From positions 1-64,000 of the forward strand of contig URLM01000006.1 in NCBI GenBank assembly GCA_900548775.1: a stretch of 64,000 bases of DNA, written 5' to 3'. Below are positions 34,429 to 43,331 of this stretch, one piece after another. The notes below the pieces were generated by a model. That model was not told the origin of the DNA and made no database searches. It was given only the letters and a program-made list of their open reading frames with translations. A program made the translations under genes and the position numbers. How positions within the stretch are numbered: position 1 is the first letter of the stretch; each line of letters opens with the position of its first letter. The stretch is from an uncultured Olsenella sp. (GTDB lineage Bacteria; Actinomycetota; Coriobacteriia; Coriobacteriales; Atopobiaceae).

Positions 34429-34809
34429 GACATTGCCTCCGCAAGCCCCGGGTTGCCCTAAGCACTAAGCACTAATCAAATGGTCTCATATCAAGCAACA
34501 AACGGAGAGATTCGCCCTAAACGTATGGACAAGCGGTCAACCCTGACATCGCGACGATGCGGTGAGAGCGTGGAGCGGAGGAGGGCCGGACGGGCATTGA
34601 CCGCCGTCCTCGTCACATACTACCTCATTGGTTTCTTCTTTACTTTACATAAGATATATTATCGAGCTTATTTTTACCCGCGCATCTGTGCCCCAATGAA
34701 TTAGGCCCCGTCAAAATAGCCGTGCCTCCAGCAGATGCTATGACCTACTGGAGGCACGTTGCTAATCCTCGAGGGACTCCGAGCCTTTTGTCAGCCCATC
34801 TGTGCTGAA
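34429..34809. other. AT-richer intergenic stretch holding the trxB terminator
   Basis: About 380 bases, clearly richer in A+T than its surroundings between 34615 and 34680. It contains a 74-codon open frame (34480-34704) with no ribosome site, which I do not accept as a gene. The short repeat TAAGCAC occurs twice near 34460. The only firm element is the hairpin at 34721-34758. Confidence 0.4.
34721..34758 (-). terminator. Terminator after trxB
   Basis: A perfect 11-bp stem (34721-34731 with 34748-34758) about 50 bases beyond the trxB stop. Read on the minus strand it is followed by GCTATTTTGA, so a short T-rich tail is present. Confidence 0.75.
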
Positions 34810-35823
34810 TTAGCCCTCAACAGGCCTACCGAGAAATGCTGCAGCACTGTTCGCGGCGATGGCACCATCTGCGGCAGCCGTCACAATCTGCCTGAGCGGA
34901 GTCTTGCGAACGTCACCGGCGGCAAACAGCCCCGGCGTCCTTGTCGCCATGCGCTCGTCGGTGATGACATAGCCCGCTGGGTCGACGTCCACCAGATCAC
35001 GCACGAGCGCACTTGCGGGAACCCTGCCGACAAAGACGAAGATTCCGAACGAACCCTCCTCGTATGTCTCTGTCGACGTCTCACGAGTCTCGTTGTTCCT
35101 GAAGGTAATGCTGCTCGGAAGTTCGTCTCCCCCGATGGAAACAATACTCGTAAGGTACCTAACTGTTACCTTCTCGTTCTCCTCGAGTTCCTTCGCTACT
35201 GCCGCCTGAGCACGCAGGTGGTCTTTGCGAACAATGAGAATAACCTCGTCAGCGAAACGAGTGAGGAACAATGCCTCCTCGGCAGCAGAGTTGCCGCCGC
35301 CGACAACATAGACGCGTTTGCCCCTATAGAACATGCCATCGCAGGTGGCGCAGTACGAGACGCCATGCGAGGCAAACTTTTCCTCGCCATCGAAGCCGGC
35401 CCTACGGGGCGTAGCTCCACCTGCAAGAATGACGGAACGTGCTGTGAGAGTTCCATCTGGCGTAACGACGCTGAAGAGGCCGTCCTCTGCAGAGCGGGAT
35501 ATGTCCGTAACCTGCCCCATGCGGACCTCAGCACCGAGGCCTGTCGCCTGAGACCGCATTGCCTCGGAGAGCGTGTACCCGTCGGTGTGCGGAAGTCCCG
35601 GATAGTTGTCTATCTCGCTCGTGAGGATGGTCTGACCTCCAAACGCCTCCTGCTCGAGCGTCACCGCGTCGAGCAGCGAACGCTGCGCGTAGATTGCCGC
35701 AGTAAGACCGGCTGGTCCTCCACCAACAATGACAAGGTCCTTTACCTGCTGCTCATTGCTACCCATGTCAATCCAATCCGACCGGTGGACAGGAGCTGGG
35801 ACTCCCCCGGTCTGTCTCGTCAT
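34810..35823 (-). CDS. trxB: Thioredoxin reductase TrxB
   Basis: 337 residues if the ATG at 35823 (GAGG 9 bases upstream) is used; an ATG at 35766 would give 318 residues and a start closer to the family norm, but has only a weak site. FAD-binding GGGPAG lies at 34-39, the redox-active CATC at Cys158/Cys161, the NADPH site VVGGGNSAAEEA in the middle, and the C-terminal FAD contact GLFAAGDVR. It reduces thioredoxin with NADPH. The 19-residue extension beyond the family start is not conserved in appearance. Confidence 0.92.
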   Translation of the reverse strand: MTRQTGGVPAPVHRSDWIDMGSNEQQVKDLVIVGGGPAGLTAAIYAQRSLLDAVTLEQEAFGGQTILTSEIDNYPGLPHTDGYTLSEAMRSQATGLGAEVRMGQVTDISRSAEDGLFSVVTPDGTLTARSVILAGGATPRRAGFDGEEKFASHGVSYCATCDGMFYRGKRVYVVGGGNSAAEEALFLTRFADEVILIVRKDHLRAQAAVAKELEENEKVTVRYLTSIVSIGGDELPSSITFRNNETRETSTETYEEGSFGIFVFVGRVPASALVRDLVDVDPAGYVITDERMATRTPGLFAAGDVRKTPLRQIVTAAADGAIAANSAAAFLGRPVEG

Positions 35824-35890
35824 GCTTGCTTGCCTCAGCTATACCCAAGTTGCGCAGTAGCATATACGGATGCTTGAGCAAGACGAAAAT

Positions 35891-35923
35891 CCCCACGGCA
35901 GGCCGTGTTGACTTGCCGTGGGG
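35891..35923 (-). terminator. Terminator after the uracil permease gene
   Basis: A perfect 10-bp stem (35891-35900 with 35914-35923), 41 bases past the permease stop. On the minus strand it is followed by ATTTTCG. It isolates the permease transcript from trxB. Confidence 0.78.
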
Positions 35924-35964
35924 TGAAGAAATCGCTCAGAGACAACTGCTTGAGGTCCCGAGAC

Positions 35965-37281
35965 TTACTTCTCGATCACTTGAGACGATGCGTCCCGAGA
36001 ACTATGAGACTCGGCGGCCTTCTCGGATGCAGGCATGGGAAGTACAAGGTTCATGAGAATTCCCACGAGCGTCGAGGTAGCCATACCGGGAAGCGCGTAC
36101 TGGCCGATGGGGATTGAAATGCCAGAGGTCTCCATGCCAACGCCAAGAATGATGACAACAGAGGCGATCATGAGGTTTCGATTAATGCCAAAGTCCACCT
36201 TGTTGGTCACGAACATCCTGAGGCCGTTCGAAGCGATGAGGCCAAAGAGCAGGAGGCTAACACCACCCATGACGGGTGAAGGAATCGAACGGATGAGTGC
36301 GGAAAGCTTAGGGCAGAAGCCACCAACGATCAGGGCGAACCCTGCTGCATACCAGAACACCTGTGTGGAGTAGACGCGTGTGACGCTCATGACGCCGATG
36401 TTCTCGGCATAGGTCGTGGTGGGAGGACCGCCAAGAAAACCGGAGATGACGGTGGAGATGCCGTCACCAGCGAGAGAGCGCGGAAGCATGGGTCGATAGT
36501 CCTTGCCAACAATCTCGCCAACGGCAAGAAGATGGCCTATGTGTTCGATCACAACGACAAGGGCAACGGGGCCGATGAGGGCAACGGCACCCCAGTCCCA
36601 GATGGGGTGCTGGAACGTGGGAAGTCCAACCCAAGCCGCGTCAACGACGGGCTGGAAGTCGACGAGACCGCAGACAAGGGAGACGACGTATCCCAGGATA
36701 ATGGCAAGGAGAACCGGAACCGTGCCGATGAGCCCTCCCATACTGGAGAAGATCACCGCCGCAAAGAGCGTGACGGCAGCAATTATGGCTCCAAGCCCAT
36801 AGAAGACAGAGGAGCCGTCGGCAGCAGTGGTCTGGAAGGCCATGCCGGCAGCAGTGGCAGAGAGGCCAACACCGATGACAACCATGACCGAGGCAACAAG
36901 GACCGGCGGAAGCAGCCTATCAAGCCAGCCAGTGCCAACAAGCTTGATGATGCCTGCGACGGCGAGAAAGACGAGTCCTGCTACGACAACGCCTGAAAGG
37001 GCGGCATTGAGCCCGTGCGTTGCCCCAATGATCACTATCGGGCTGATAAAGGCAAAGGAGCTACCAAGGTAGCTGGGAATCTTGTTCCTCGTGACGAGCA
37101 AATAGCAAATGGTTCCGATGCCAGAGCACATGATTGCCACGTTTGGGTCAAGTCCCGTGAGAACCGGGACCAGAACAGTCGAGCCAAACATGCTCATCAT
37201 GTGCTGGATTCCCAGAGGAATCGCGCGGGAGACCGAGACCCGGTCATCTACGCCGATTATTTCTCGTTCGTGTCGTTGCAT
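35965..37281 (-). CDS. Uracil/xanthine permease, NCS2 family (UraA/PyrP-like)
   Basis: 438 residues, start ATG at 37281 with AAGGAG about 13 bases upstream. Fourteen-helix NCS2 transporter; visible signatures are LGIQHMMSMFGSTVLVP near the N terminus, FLGGPPTTTYAENIGVMSVTRV in helix 10 region, and NLMIASVVIILGVGMETSG. The TTTYAENIG motif carries the proton/substrate-coupling Glu of UraA. It imports uracil (possibly xanthine) with H+. It is downstream of a second, purine-type NCS2 permease but separated from it by a strong hairpin. Confidence 0.9.
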   Translation of the reverse strand: MQRHEREIIGVDDRVSVSRAIPLGIQHMMSMFGSTVLVPVLTGLDPNVAIMCSGIGTICYLLVTRNKIPSYLGSSFAFISPIVIIGATHGLNAALSGVVVAGLVFLAVAGIIKLVGTGWLDRLLPPVLVASVMVVIGVGLSATAAGMAFQTTAADGSSVFYGLGAIIAAVTLFAAVIFSSMGGLIGTVPVLLAIILGYVVSLVCGLVDFQPVVDAAWVGLPTFQHPIWDWGAVALIGPVALVVVIEHIGHLLAVGEIVGKDYRPMLPRSLAGDGISTVISGFLGGPPTTTYAENIGVMSVTRVYSTQVFWYAAGFALIVGGFCPKLSALIRSIPSPVMGGVSLLLFGLIASNGLRMFVTNKVDFGINRNLMIASVVIILGVGMETSGISIPIGQYALPGMATSTLVGILMNLVLPMPASEKAAESHSSRDASSQVIEK

Positions 37282-37373
37282 GCGATAGACCACGCTCCTT
37301 GTTCTGCCTCTCAGACGAATGGACGAATCTGAAAAACCATGTTGACGAATGATTAAACCCCAAGATACTACAT

Positions 37374-37401
37374 GGGGACTCGGAGTCTTCTCCGAGTCCC
37401 C
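37374..37401 (-). terminator. Strong hairpin between the two NCS2 permease genes
   Basis: A perfect 12-bp GC-rich stem (37374-37385 with 37390-37401) with a 4-base loop, 42 bases after the upstream permease stop and 93 bases before the next start. No T run follows on the minus strand, so it may be a partial terminator or an mRNA-stability element that sets relative expression. Confidence 0.6.
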
Positions 37402-37442
37402 GCCAAGTCCCCTCAAGGATTGTTACAGCCCAATTGGCATCC

Positions 37443-38756
37443 CTAGGAGAGAAGGAAGTAGACAAGGAAGGCCGCCGCAGAGACCCACATGAGCGGCTTT
37501 ACCTTCTTGATACGACCAGTAACGACCGCGACGATCACATATGCAATGAAGCCCGTGCCGATGCCGTTGGAGATCGAGTAGGTAAAGGGAATGCCCGCGA
37601 TGACCATGAAAGCAGGGAACCCCTCGAGAAGATCGGTCCAGTCGATGTCGACCACATCGGTCATCATCAAGAAGCCAACGATGACGAGTGCACCACAGGT
37701 AGCAGCACTGCTCACAATAGAGATAACAGGCGCAAAGAAAGCCGCGATGATGAATAGGATGCCGGTGAACACCGAAGTGAGGCCGGTGCGTCCGCCATCA
37801 GCGGCACCAGAGGCAGATTCGACAAAGGTCGTAATCGAGGAAGCCCCCACGAAACCGCCAACCGCTGCTGCGGCAGAGTCTGCGATGAGGATCTCGCGGA
37901 TGTTCTCGACCGTGCCATCCTCGTTGAGGAACTCGCCTTGCTTTGCCACTGCCATCGCCGTCCCCATGGTGTCAAAGAAGTCAGACATCATGAGAGAGAA
38001 TGCGAACACGAGCAGAATTGGGGTCGTAAGGACTTTGACCACGGCGATGGTACCCGTGGAATCAGACATGAACGGAGCGCCAAACGAAGAGAAGTCCAGA
38101 GCAGAGACGATGCCTGAGGGCATCTGCGTTACGCCAAGAGGAATACCGCAGAGCACGGCGATGACGATGCCGATAAGGAGCGAGCCCTTGACGTTCATGG
38201 AGTAGAGGATGACCGTCGCCACGATGGAGATGAGACCAACGATGAACTTTGGACTGGTGACATCTCCAAAAGCAACCATGGTGGACTCGTTGGCAACGAT
38301 AATCCCGCCATCTGCCAACCCGATCATCGCGATGAAGAGGCCAAGACCAACGGAGATTGCATGCCTGAGCGATACTGGAATGGCGTCCATGATGGCCTCG
38401 CGAAGCCCGCAGAGAACCAACAGGAGAATGGCGCAGCCCTCAACGAATATCACGGCCATCGAGACCTGCCAGTCTGCACCGTTGATCGCTGCCAGGGTAA
38501 AGGCAACAACGGCATTGATGCCCATGCCAGAAGCGCAGGCAAGCGGCCGGTTCGAAAAGAGGCCCATGATAATCGTCATGATGCCGGCGCCAACGCAGGT
38601 CGAAGTGACGGCTGCGTTCATGGGAACGCCGGCGGCAACCAACAGGGAGGGGTTGACTGCAATGATGTACGCCATTGCAAGGAAGGTCGTAAGGCCGGCG
38701 CGAAGCTCCTGACCGGTGGACGAACCTCGCTCCCCCATCTTGAAGTACTTCTCCAT
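37443..38756 (-). CDS. Purine (adenine/guanine/hypoxanthine) permease, NCS2 AzgA-like
   Basis: 437 residues, ribosome site AAAGGACGGGAG. The AzgA/PbuG branch is recognised by AGLTTFLAMAYIIAVNPSLL at the N terminus, NRPLACASGMGINAVVAFTL, and GASSITTFVESASGAADGGRTGLTSV-type sequence in the second half. It takes up adenine, guanine or hypoxanthine with H+ for salvage, in line with apt elsewhere in the window. The leader between its start and dut shows no recognisable purine riboswitch core. Confidence 0.9.
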   Translation of the reverse strand: MEKYFKMGERGSSTGQELRAGLTTFLAMAYIIAVNPSLLVAAGVPMNAAVTSTCVGAGIMTIIMGLFSNRPLACASGMGINAVVAFTLAAINGADWQVSMAVIFVEGCAILLLVLCGLREAIMDAIPVSLRHAISVGLGLFIAMIGLADGGIIVANESTMVAFGDVTSPKFIVGLISIVATVILYSMNVKGSLLIGIVIAVLCGIPLGVTQMPSGIVSALDFSSFGAPFMSDSTGTIAVVKVLTTPILLVFAFSLMMSDFFDTMGTAMAVAKQGEFLNEDGTVENIREILIADSAAAAVGGFVGASSITTFVESASGAADGGRTGLTSVFTGILFIIAAFFAPVISIVSSAATCGALVIVGFLMMTDVVDIDWTDLLEGFPAFMVIAGIPFTYSISNGIGTGFIAYVIVAVVTGRIKKVKPLMWVSAAAFLVYFLLS

Positions 38757-38851
38757 GACTCCCGTCCTTTCTTCTCGTAAGCTCAGAACCCCTTCAACCG
38801 GCTACCAAAGATACAGAGGAGACGGGACAAGCAAAGGCAGAGGGGAAGCAC

Positions 38852-39298
38852 CTAGACACCGCTAGAGCCAAAGCCACCAACACCACGATCGGTTGCGTCT
38901 AGCTCGTCGACCTCCTCGAGGCGGACGACGGGAACCTGCTGGATAACAAGCTGTGCGATTCTTTCGCCCCGGTCAATGTGAATGCTTTTCTCGGGATCGA
39001 GGTTGATAGCGCAGACCTTAAGCTCGCCACGGTAGTGTGCGTCGATAAGTCCTGGGGTGTTTGCCATCGACAGGCCCTCGCGCAAAGCCAGGCCGCTACG
39101 CGGTTGTACGAAACCGGCGTACCCCTCTGGGATGGCGATGGCGAGGCCAGTCCCGACGAGCCTTCGCTCAAACGGTGCAAGCGTAACGTCCTCGTTTGAC
39201 CTCAAATCGAGGCCCGCGTCACCTTCGTAAGCGTAAGTGGGAAGCTCAACCGACGGGTCCAAGCGCTTGATTGGAAGCTTGATGGTGCTCTGGGTCAT
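38852..39298 (-). CDS. dut: dUTP pyrophosphatase Dut
   Basis: 148 residues, the standard trimeric dUTPase. The five motifs appear in order: [28 protein letters not shown] and the C-terminal P-loop-like [10 protein letters not shown]. It hydrolyses dUTP to dUMP, keeping uracil out of DNA and feeding dTMP synthesis. It overlaps nrdR by 4 bases, a sensible dNTP-control pairing. Confidence 0.96.
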   Translation of the reverse strand: MTQSTIKLPIKRLDPSVELPTYAYEGDAGLDLRSNEDVTLAPFERRLVGTGLAIAIPEGYAGFVQPRSGLALREGLSMANTPGLIDAHYRGELKVCAINLDPEKSIHIDRGERIAQLVIQQVPVVRLEEVDELDATDRGVGGFGSSGV

Positions 39299-39744
39299 TT
39301 GGTGAGACTCCTCAACTCCTCGCTAAACTCATCGACATCCTTGAAGTCGCGATACACGGAGGCAAAGCGAATGTACGCGACCTTGTCCACCTCGACCAAG
39401 CGCTTGAGGACCATGCTTCCCAGGTCGTGCGAGGAGACCTCGTTAAGGCCCTCGTCTCTCAACTCGGACTCAATGTCGTCAATGAGTCTGTCGAGAGACT
39501 CCACTGGAACGCTGCGCTTGACGGTTGCCGCCAGAAGGCCGCGCATGAGCTTCTGCCTATCGAACGTCTCTTTACGCCCATCCTTCTTTATCACAAGGAG
39601 TGGCATTTCCTCTCGCCGTTCATACGTCGTAAAGCGATAGCCACAGCGAACGCACTCGCGACGACGACGAATTGCATCATTGCTTTCGGATGGCCTTGAG
39701 TCGACGACCTTGGACTCCTCGCAGCCGCATTTTGGACAGCGCAT
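39295..39744 (-). CDS. nrdR: Transcriptional repressor NrdR
   Basis: 149 residues. An N-terminal zinc ribbon (Cys3, Cys6, Cys31, Cys34) is followed by the ATP-cone domain (about 48-138, [18 protein letters not shown]). NrdR senses ATP/dATP and represses ribonucleotide reductase genes by binding NrdR boxes. It is translationally coupled to dut. A hairpin overlaps its ribosome site. Confidence 0.97.
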   Translation of the reverse strand: MRCPKCGCEESKVVDSRPSESNDAIRRRRECVRCGYRFTTYERREEMPLLVIKKDGRKETFDRQKLMRGLLAATVKRSVPVESLDRLIDDIESELRDEGLNEVSSHDLGSMVLKRLVEVDKVAYIRFASVYRDFKDVDEFSEELRSLTK

Positions 39745-39751
39745 CGATCCT

Positions 39752-39771
39752 CCTAATGGACTTCCATTAGG
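39752..39771 (-). promoter_or_regulatory. Hairpin covering the edge of the nrdR ribosome site
   Basis: A perfect 8-bp inverted repeat (39752-39759 with 39764-39771), 4-base loop. On the mRNA its downstream arm includes the first three bases of AGGAGG at 39749-39754, 5-10 bases before the nrdR ATG. It could limit ribosome access; it is also a candidate dyad operator. Confidence 0.5.
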
Positions 39772-39894
39772 AACTTAACACAAAGTGTCCAAATATCCAT
39801 CGCGAAGATGTAGAGGACCCAAACTTGCAACTGACAACGGGCAATTGATCAACGAGGAAGGGAGTGCGGATAGAACGCACGCCCAGGCGAAGTT

Positions 39895-40356
39895 CTATCT
39901 AGAAACGGGCACCTCTATCGCCTGCCCGGGAACAAGGTTCGAGCTGCTAAGGGAATTCTTCTCAGTAATCCACTGCACAAGCTCTGAGGTGGAATAGCCA
40001 TCGACGGGATGTTCGGACGCTAGGCCCCAAATCGAGTCCCCGGACTCCACAACAACCTCCTGGCCAGGCAGTGCCGAGAGGGCAGCATCTCTCCTCGCCG
40101 AAACCAAGGCATTTCCAGCAAAGAGAGCGACCGCCAAACCAAGGCCAACAAGAACCGTGCAGACAATGACAGTAAGCAAATCTCCTCGTGTGGTGGCGAC
40201 CACAACGGAATCCTGGCCCCGACTCTCGAGGCCCTGCCCCCTCCCCTCATCGAGAACAGTCGTGCCTGTTCCGCCCTCAAGAAGCGTGAACACTGGATAC
40301 GAAGGAACGAGAGCCGAAGATCCCTCGGTGCGGTAGGTACGATAACCACTTGCCAT
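39895..40356 (-). CDS. YneA-like LysM membrane protein divergent from lexA
   Basis: 153 residues from the ATG at 40356 with GAGGGGAG upstream. A cytoplasmic N-terminal part of about 58 residues, one membrane helix (about 60-82), and an extracytoplasmic C-terminal LysM domain (about 100-150, GDSIWGLASEH to PGQAIEVP) that should bind peptidoglycan. Topology and divergence from lexA match YneA, the Bacillus cell-division suppressor made in the SOS response; Bacillus YneA has a shorter N terminus. A LexA-box-like site lies inside its presumed promoter. Likely role: delaying division after DNA damage, by analogy. Confidence 0.82.
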   Translation of the reverse strand: MASGYRTYRTEGSSALVPSYPVFTLLEGGTGTTVLDEGRGQGLESRGQDSVVVATTRGDLLTVIVCTVLVGLGLAVALFAGNALVSARRDAALSALPGQEVVVESGDSIWGLASEHPVDGYSTSELVQWITEKNSLSSSNLVPGQAIEVPVSR

Positions 40357-40437
40357 GACGTGCTCCCCTCTCGCTTGTTTGCTGGGAACGTTTATACCGA
40401 ACGCACGCGACACAAATTAGAGCCTTGCGTTTGCCAT

Positions 40438-40451
40438 CGAACATCTGTACT
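40438..40451. promoter_or_regulatory. Putative LexA box 1
   Basis: CGAACATCTGTACT has one perfect CGAAC half and a weak second half compared with the Gram-positive LexA consensus CGAAC-N4-GTTCG. It lies downstream of the presumed -10 of the LysM gene. Weakest of the three intergenic sites. Confidence 0.45.
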
Positions 40452-40461
40452 CTAGTATCAG

Positions 40462-40475
40462 CGTACATTTGTTCG
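40462..40475 (-). promoter_or_regulatory. Putative LexA box 2, in the LysM-gene promoter
   Basis: On the minus strand it reads CGAACAAATGTACG. It directly follows a perfect -35 TTGACA (40476-40481) for the LysM gene, with a -10 candidate GATACT about 16 bases on, so bound LexA would block RNA polymerase. Confidence 0.75.
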
Positions 40476-40489
40476 TGTCAAGCCAGATT

Positions 40490-40503
40490 CGAACATTTGT
40501 TTG
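40490..40503 (+). promoter_or_regulatory. Putative LexA box 3, in the lexA promoter
   Basis: CGAACATTTGTTTG, close to the consensus CGAAC-N4-GTTCG. Its last three bases overlap the lexA -35 hexamer, consistent with autorepression of lexA. Confidence 0.75.
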
Positions 40504-40529
40504 CAATGATTTGAAATCACAGGTATCAT
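40501..40529 (+). promoter_or_regulatory. lexA promoter
   Basis: TTGCAA at 40501-40506 and TATCAT at 40524-40529 with an ideal 17-base spacer, 24 bases before the lexA ATG. LexA box 3 overlaps the -35. Confidence 0.72.
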
Positions 40530-40552
40530 GGGACCCAGCGAGAGGAGACGCC

Positions 40553-41215
40553 ATGTCTAAGGGAAAGCTCAGCAAGCGCCAGAAGGCCATCTATGACTTC
40601 ATCTGCACGTACACGGACGAGCACGGCTACCCTCCCTCGGTGAGGGAGATTGGCGCGGCAGTCGGCCTGGCATCCCCCTCTACCGTTCACATGCACCTCA
40701 AGGTCCTCGAGGAGCTTGGACTCATCAGCAGGGACCCTAAAAAGCCGCGAACGATTGAGGTCGTTCCAGACAAGCAGGTCTCTGAGGATGGAAGCGCTCA
40801 GACCAAGCTCGCCACGGTACAAGAGGACGTTGACAAGAACACCATCACGCTCCCACTTGTTGGACGCGTTGCCGCAGGCGTTCCCATACTTGCTGAGCAG
40901 AACGTCGAAGAGACGCTCGCTCTTCCCACGAGCATTGTTGGAGACTCAAGCTCCTTCATCCTCAAGGTTCGAGGCGAGTCCATGATCAATGCAGGCATCT
41001 TTGATGGTGACTACATCGTTGTGAAGGAGCAGCACGATGCTCACGACGGCGAGATTGTCGTGGCGCTCATAGATGACTCAGCAACGGTCAAGACGTTTTA
41101 CCGCGAGAAGGACCGTATTAGGCTACAGCCCGAGAACGACAACATGAGCCCCATCTATGCCGAGAATCCTGTCATCCTCGGGCGCGTGACTGCGCTCATT
41201 CGAAGCATCTCTTAG
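40553..41215 (+). CDS. lexA: SOS repressor LexA
   Basis: 220 residues from the ATG at 40553 with GAGGAG upstream. An N-terminal winged helix (KRQKAIYDFICTYTDEHGYP, then SVREIGAAVGLASPSTVHMHL) binds DNA. The S24 peptidase domain carries the self-cleavage bond Ala108-Gly109 (VAAGVP), nucleophile Ser143 (RGESM) and base Lys180 (ATVKTF). RecA filaments on damaged DNA trigger cleavage, releasing SOS genes. recA in this window has a matching operator. Confidence 0.97.
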   Translation: MSKGKLSKRQKAIYDFICTYTDEHGYPPSVREIGAAVGLASPSTVHMHLKVLEELGLISRDPKKPRTIEVVPDKQVSEDGSAQTKLATVQEDVDKNTITLPLVGRVAAGVPILAEQNVEETLALPTSIVGDSSSFILKVRGESMINAGIFDGDYIVVKEQHDAHDGEIVVALIDDSATVKTFYREKDRIRLQPENDNMSPIYAENPVILGRVTALIRSIS

Positions 41216-41216
41216 C

Positions 41217-42005
41217 ATGATGAAACCCTCGTCATCAGATGCTGTTGCTGAAGGTGGATTCGATGTCCAGTCAGATGTAGTGCCAAATCGAATTGGTATT
41301 TTCGACACAATCCGAGGGTTCTCGGTCATGTCGATGGTGCTCTTTCACCTTTGCTACGACCTGCGCTTTCTCGCCGGCGCAAACCTTGACTGGTTTGCCC
41401 CTCCCCTGCAGGACATCTGGAGGGCGAGCATCTCTTGGACGTTCCTCTTCATTGCCGGCTGCATGTGCACCCTCTCAAGGAATAATTTGAAACGCGGGCT
41501 CTCCTATGGCGGAGTTGCGTTTGCAATTTACGCTGTGACGCTTCTTGCTCGCGTGGATGTCCCCATTTCGTTTGGAATCATTTATTGCATGTCTGCATGC
41601 ACCCTGGTGGCATATCTGCTCGAGAGGCTCGGATGCCTGCCAGCAGGGCCACTTGCCGCATGCATCCTTTTTCTCTGCTTCATATTCTTCTTGGGGCTTT
41701 CCTCAGGAAGCGTTGGCATAGGTGATTTCTCTCTTCGGCTTCCCCATTCCATCTACCAGGTTCATGGGTTTGCGTGGCTAGGCATCCCAGGGCCAGGCTT
41801 CTCATCCGGAGACTACTATCCCCTCGTGCCGTTCGTCTTCATGTATCTTGTGGGGGCCTCGATGGGTGGCTGGTTCAAGAGGCGGGGCTACCCAATGTGG
41901 GCACGCCAGGCGCGCGTGCCCATCTTGAACTTCGTGGGACGTCACGCACTTCTCGTTTATGCGATTCACCAGCCAGTTCTGCTCCTCCTTACCGGAGTGC
42001 TGTAG
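41217..42005 (+). CDS. DUF1624 membrane protein (heparan-alpha-glucosaminide N-acetyltransferase-like)
   Basis: 262 residues, seven or so membrane helices. The N-terminal IGIFDTIRGFSVMSMVLFHL block with its conserved Asp, Arg and His is typical of DUF1624, a family related to membrane acyltransferases such as HGSNAT. Bacterial members have no proven substrate; acylation of an envelope sugar is plausible. It starts 1 base after the lexA stop, so it may be SOS-linked by readthrough. Its last 17 bases overlap the converging hflX gene. Confidence 0.82.
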   Translation: MMKPSSSDAVAEGGFDVQSDVVPNRIGIFDTIRGFSVMSMVLFHLCYDLRFLAGANLDWFAPPLQDIWRASISWTFLFIAGCMCTLSRNNLKRGLSYGGVAFAIYAVTLLARVDVPISFGIIYCMSACTLVAYLLERLGCLPAGPLAACILFLCFIFFLGLSSGSVGIGDFSLRLPHSIYQVHGFAWLGIPGPGFSSGDYYPLVPFVFMYLVGASMGGWFKRRGYPMWARQARVPILNFVGRHALLVYAIHQPVLLLLTGVL

Positions 42006-43329
42006 CAGAAGCCGGGACATCTTGCCCGAACGACTCATCAGGCACCACGTAGGGGGCAAGCGTCGAGCGCATCCTCTCGGATGCACTCACCGTAGCAAGG
42101 AGGCCCCTCTCCGTGTAGACCTCCCTTATCACCTGGCAGCGTTCGTGCACCATCTTCATGAGAATGCCCTTCTCGAAGGGCACGAGAACGGTAACGGTGG
42201 CGTCACCGCGCGATGCCTCGCGCGCGATGCGGTAGAGCAGACCAGAAAGCCCCATGCCAGTTCGTGCCGAGATGGTAACCGCATCGGGATGGAGGGACTG
42301 CAGCTCAGAGAGGTCATCGGAAGACAGAAGGTCGCATTTGTTGAGCACGAGGACCATAGGAATCTGGCTCGCACCAATCTCCTCCAGAACATCTCGCACT
42401 GCCTTGACCTGCTTTTCGGCTGCTGGGTCAGAGGCGTCCGCAACGAGCAGGACGAGGTCTGCAGCTCGTACCTCTGCCAACGTAGACTTAAAGGCCTCGA
42501 CAAGGGTGGTTGGGAGCTTCTGAATGAACCCTACTGTGTCGGTAAGGGTTACCTTGCGCCCCTCTTCCAACTCAATTGAGCGAGTGGTTGGATCGAGCGT
42601 TGCGAAGAGTTCGTCGCGCACGTAGACTTCAGATCCGGTTAGCGCGTTGAGCAGGGTGGATTTGCCAGCGTTCGTGTACCCAGCCAGTGCAACTCGGTAG
42701 ACACCAGAATCCCAGCGTGCCTTGGATTGGACCCCACGCCTTGTCTCGAGACGCGCAAGTTCGTCCCGAAGGGTCGAGATGCGCTTGCGCACGAGACGTC
42801 TGTCGACCTCGAGCTGACTCTCGCCCTGACCAAAGCGCGAACCTATGCCGCCTCGTGTCTGCTCTCCAACAAGGTGACTCCACATGCCCCTGAGCCTTGG
42901 GAGCACATATTGCAACTGTGCAAGCTGAACTTGAAGACGTCCCTCGCGCGTTGTCGCATGGACGCCAAAAATGTCAAGAATCAGCGCGGTGCGGTCGATG
43001 ATCTTGACGGGCTCCCCAACGATCTTCTCGAGGTTGGACTGCTGTGAGGGAGTGAGTTCGTCATCGAAGATCACGACGTCGGCATCTAGGTTGCGGACGT
43101 AGGAGACGAGCTCCTCGACCTTGCCCTTTCCGATGAACGTACGAGGAACCGGGGCGTCGAGGCGTTGGGTTAGGGTGAAGACGACATCGGCTCCGTCGGT
43201 CTCCGCGAGACGTCCCAACTCGCCCATGGACTCGTCGAGAGACCAATCGGCATTCCTACCAAAGTCCACGCCGACGAGAATGGCCCTCTCGCGCACTGGC
43301 GCGGTTGGCTTCGGCTCGAAACGGGTCAA
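41989..43329 (-). CDS. hflX: Ribosome-associated GTPase HflX
   Basis: 446 residues. An N-terminal HflX domain (about 20-185, with ELVSYVRNLDADVVIFDDEL) and a linker coiled coil (SQLEVDRRLVRKRI) precede the G domain: G1 GYTNAGKST, G3 DTVGFI, G4 NKCD. HflX splits or rescues stalled 70S ribosomes under stress. It starts 2 bases after miaA, the classic miaA-hflX neighbourhood, at the end of a six-gene RNA-metabolism unit. Confidence 0.94.
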   Translation of the reverse strand: MTRFEPKPTAPVRERAILVGVDFGRNADWSLDESMGELGRLAETDGADVVFTLTQRLDAPVPRTFIGKGKVEELVSYVRNLDADVVIFDDELTPSQQSNLEKIVGEPVKIIDRTALILDIFGVHATTREGRLQVQLAQLQYVLPRLRGMWSHLVGEQTRGGIGSRFGQGESQLEVDRRLVRKRISTLRDELARLETRRGVQSKARWDSGVYRVALAGYTNAGKSTLLNALTGSEVYVRDELFATLDPTTRSIELEEGRKVTLTDTVGFIQKLPTTLVEAFKSTLAEVRAADLVLLVADASDPAAEKQVKAVRDVLEEIGASQIPMVLVLNKCDLLSSDDLSELQSLHPDAVTISARTGMGLSGLLYRIAREASRGDATVTVLVPFEKGILMKMVHERCQVIREVYTERGLLATVSASERMRSTLAPYVVPDESFGQDVPASATALR

Positions 43330-43331
43330 GG

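Noticed and set aside
34480..34704. Possible 74-codon gene with a hydrophobic C terminus
   Set aside because: No ribosome site, composition shifts abruptly into an AT-rich tract, and no family likeness. A tiny membrane protein cannot be excluded but is not supported.
38757..38851. Purine riboswitch before the AzgA-like permease
   Set aside because: The short gap lacks the conserved three-way-junction core expected of guanine/adenine riboswitches.
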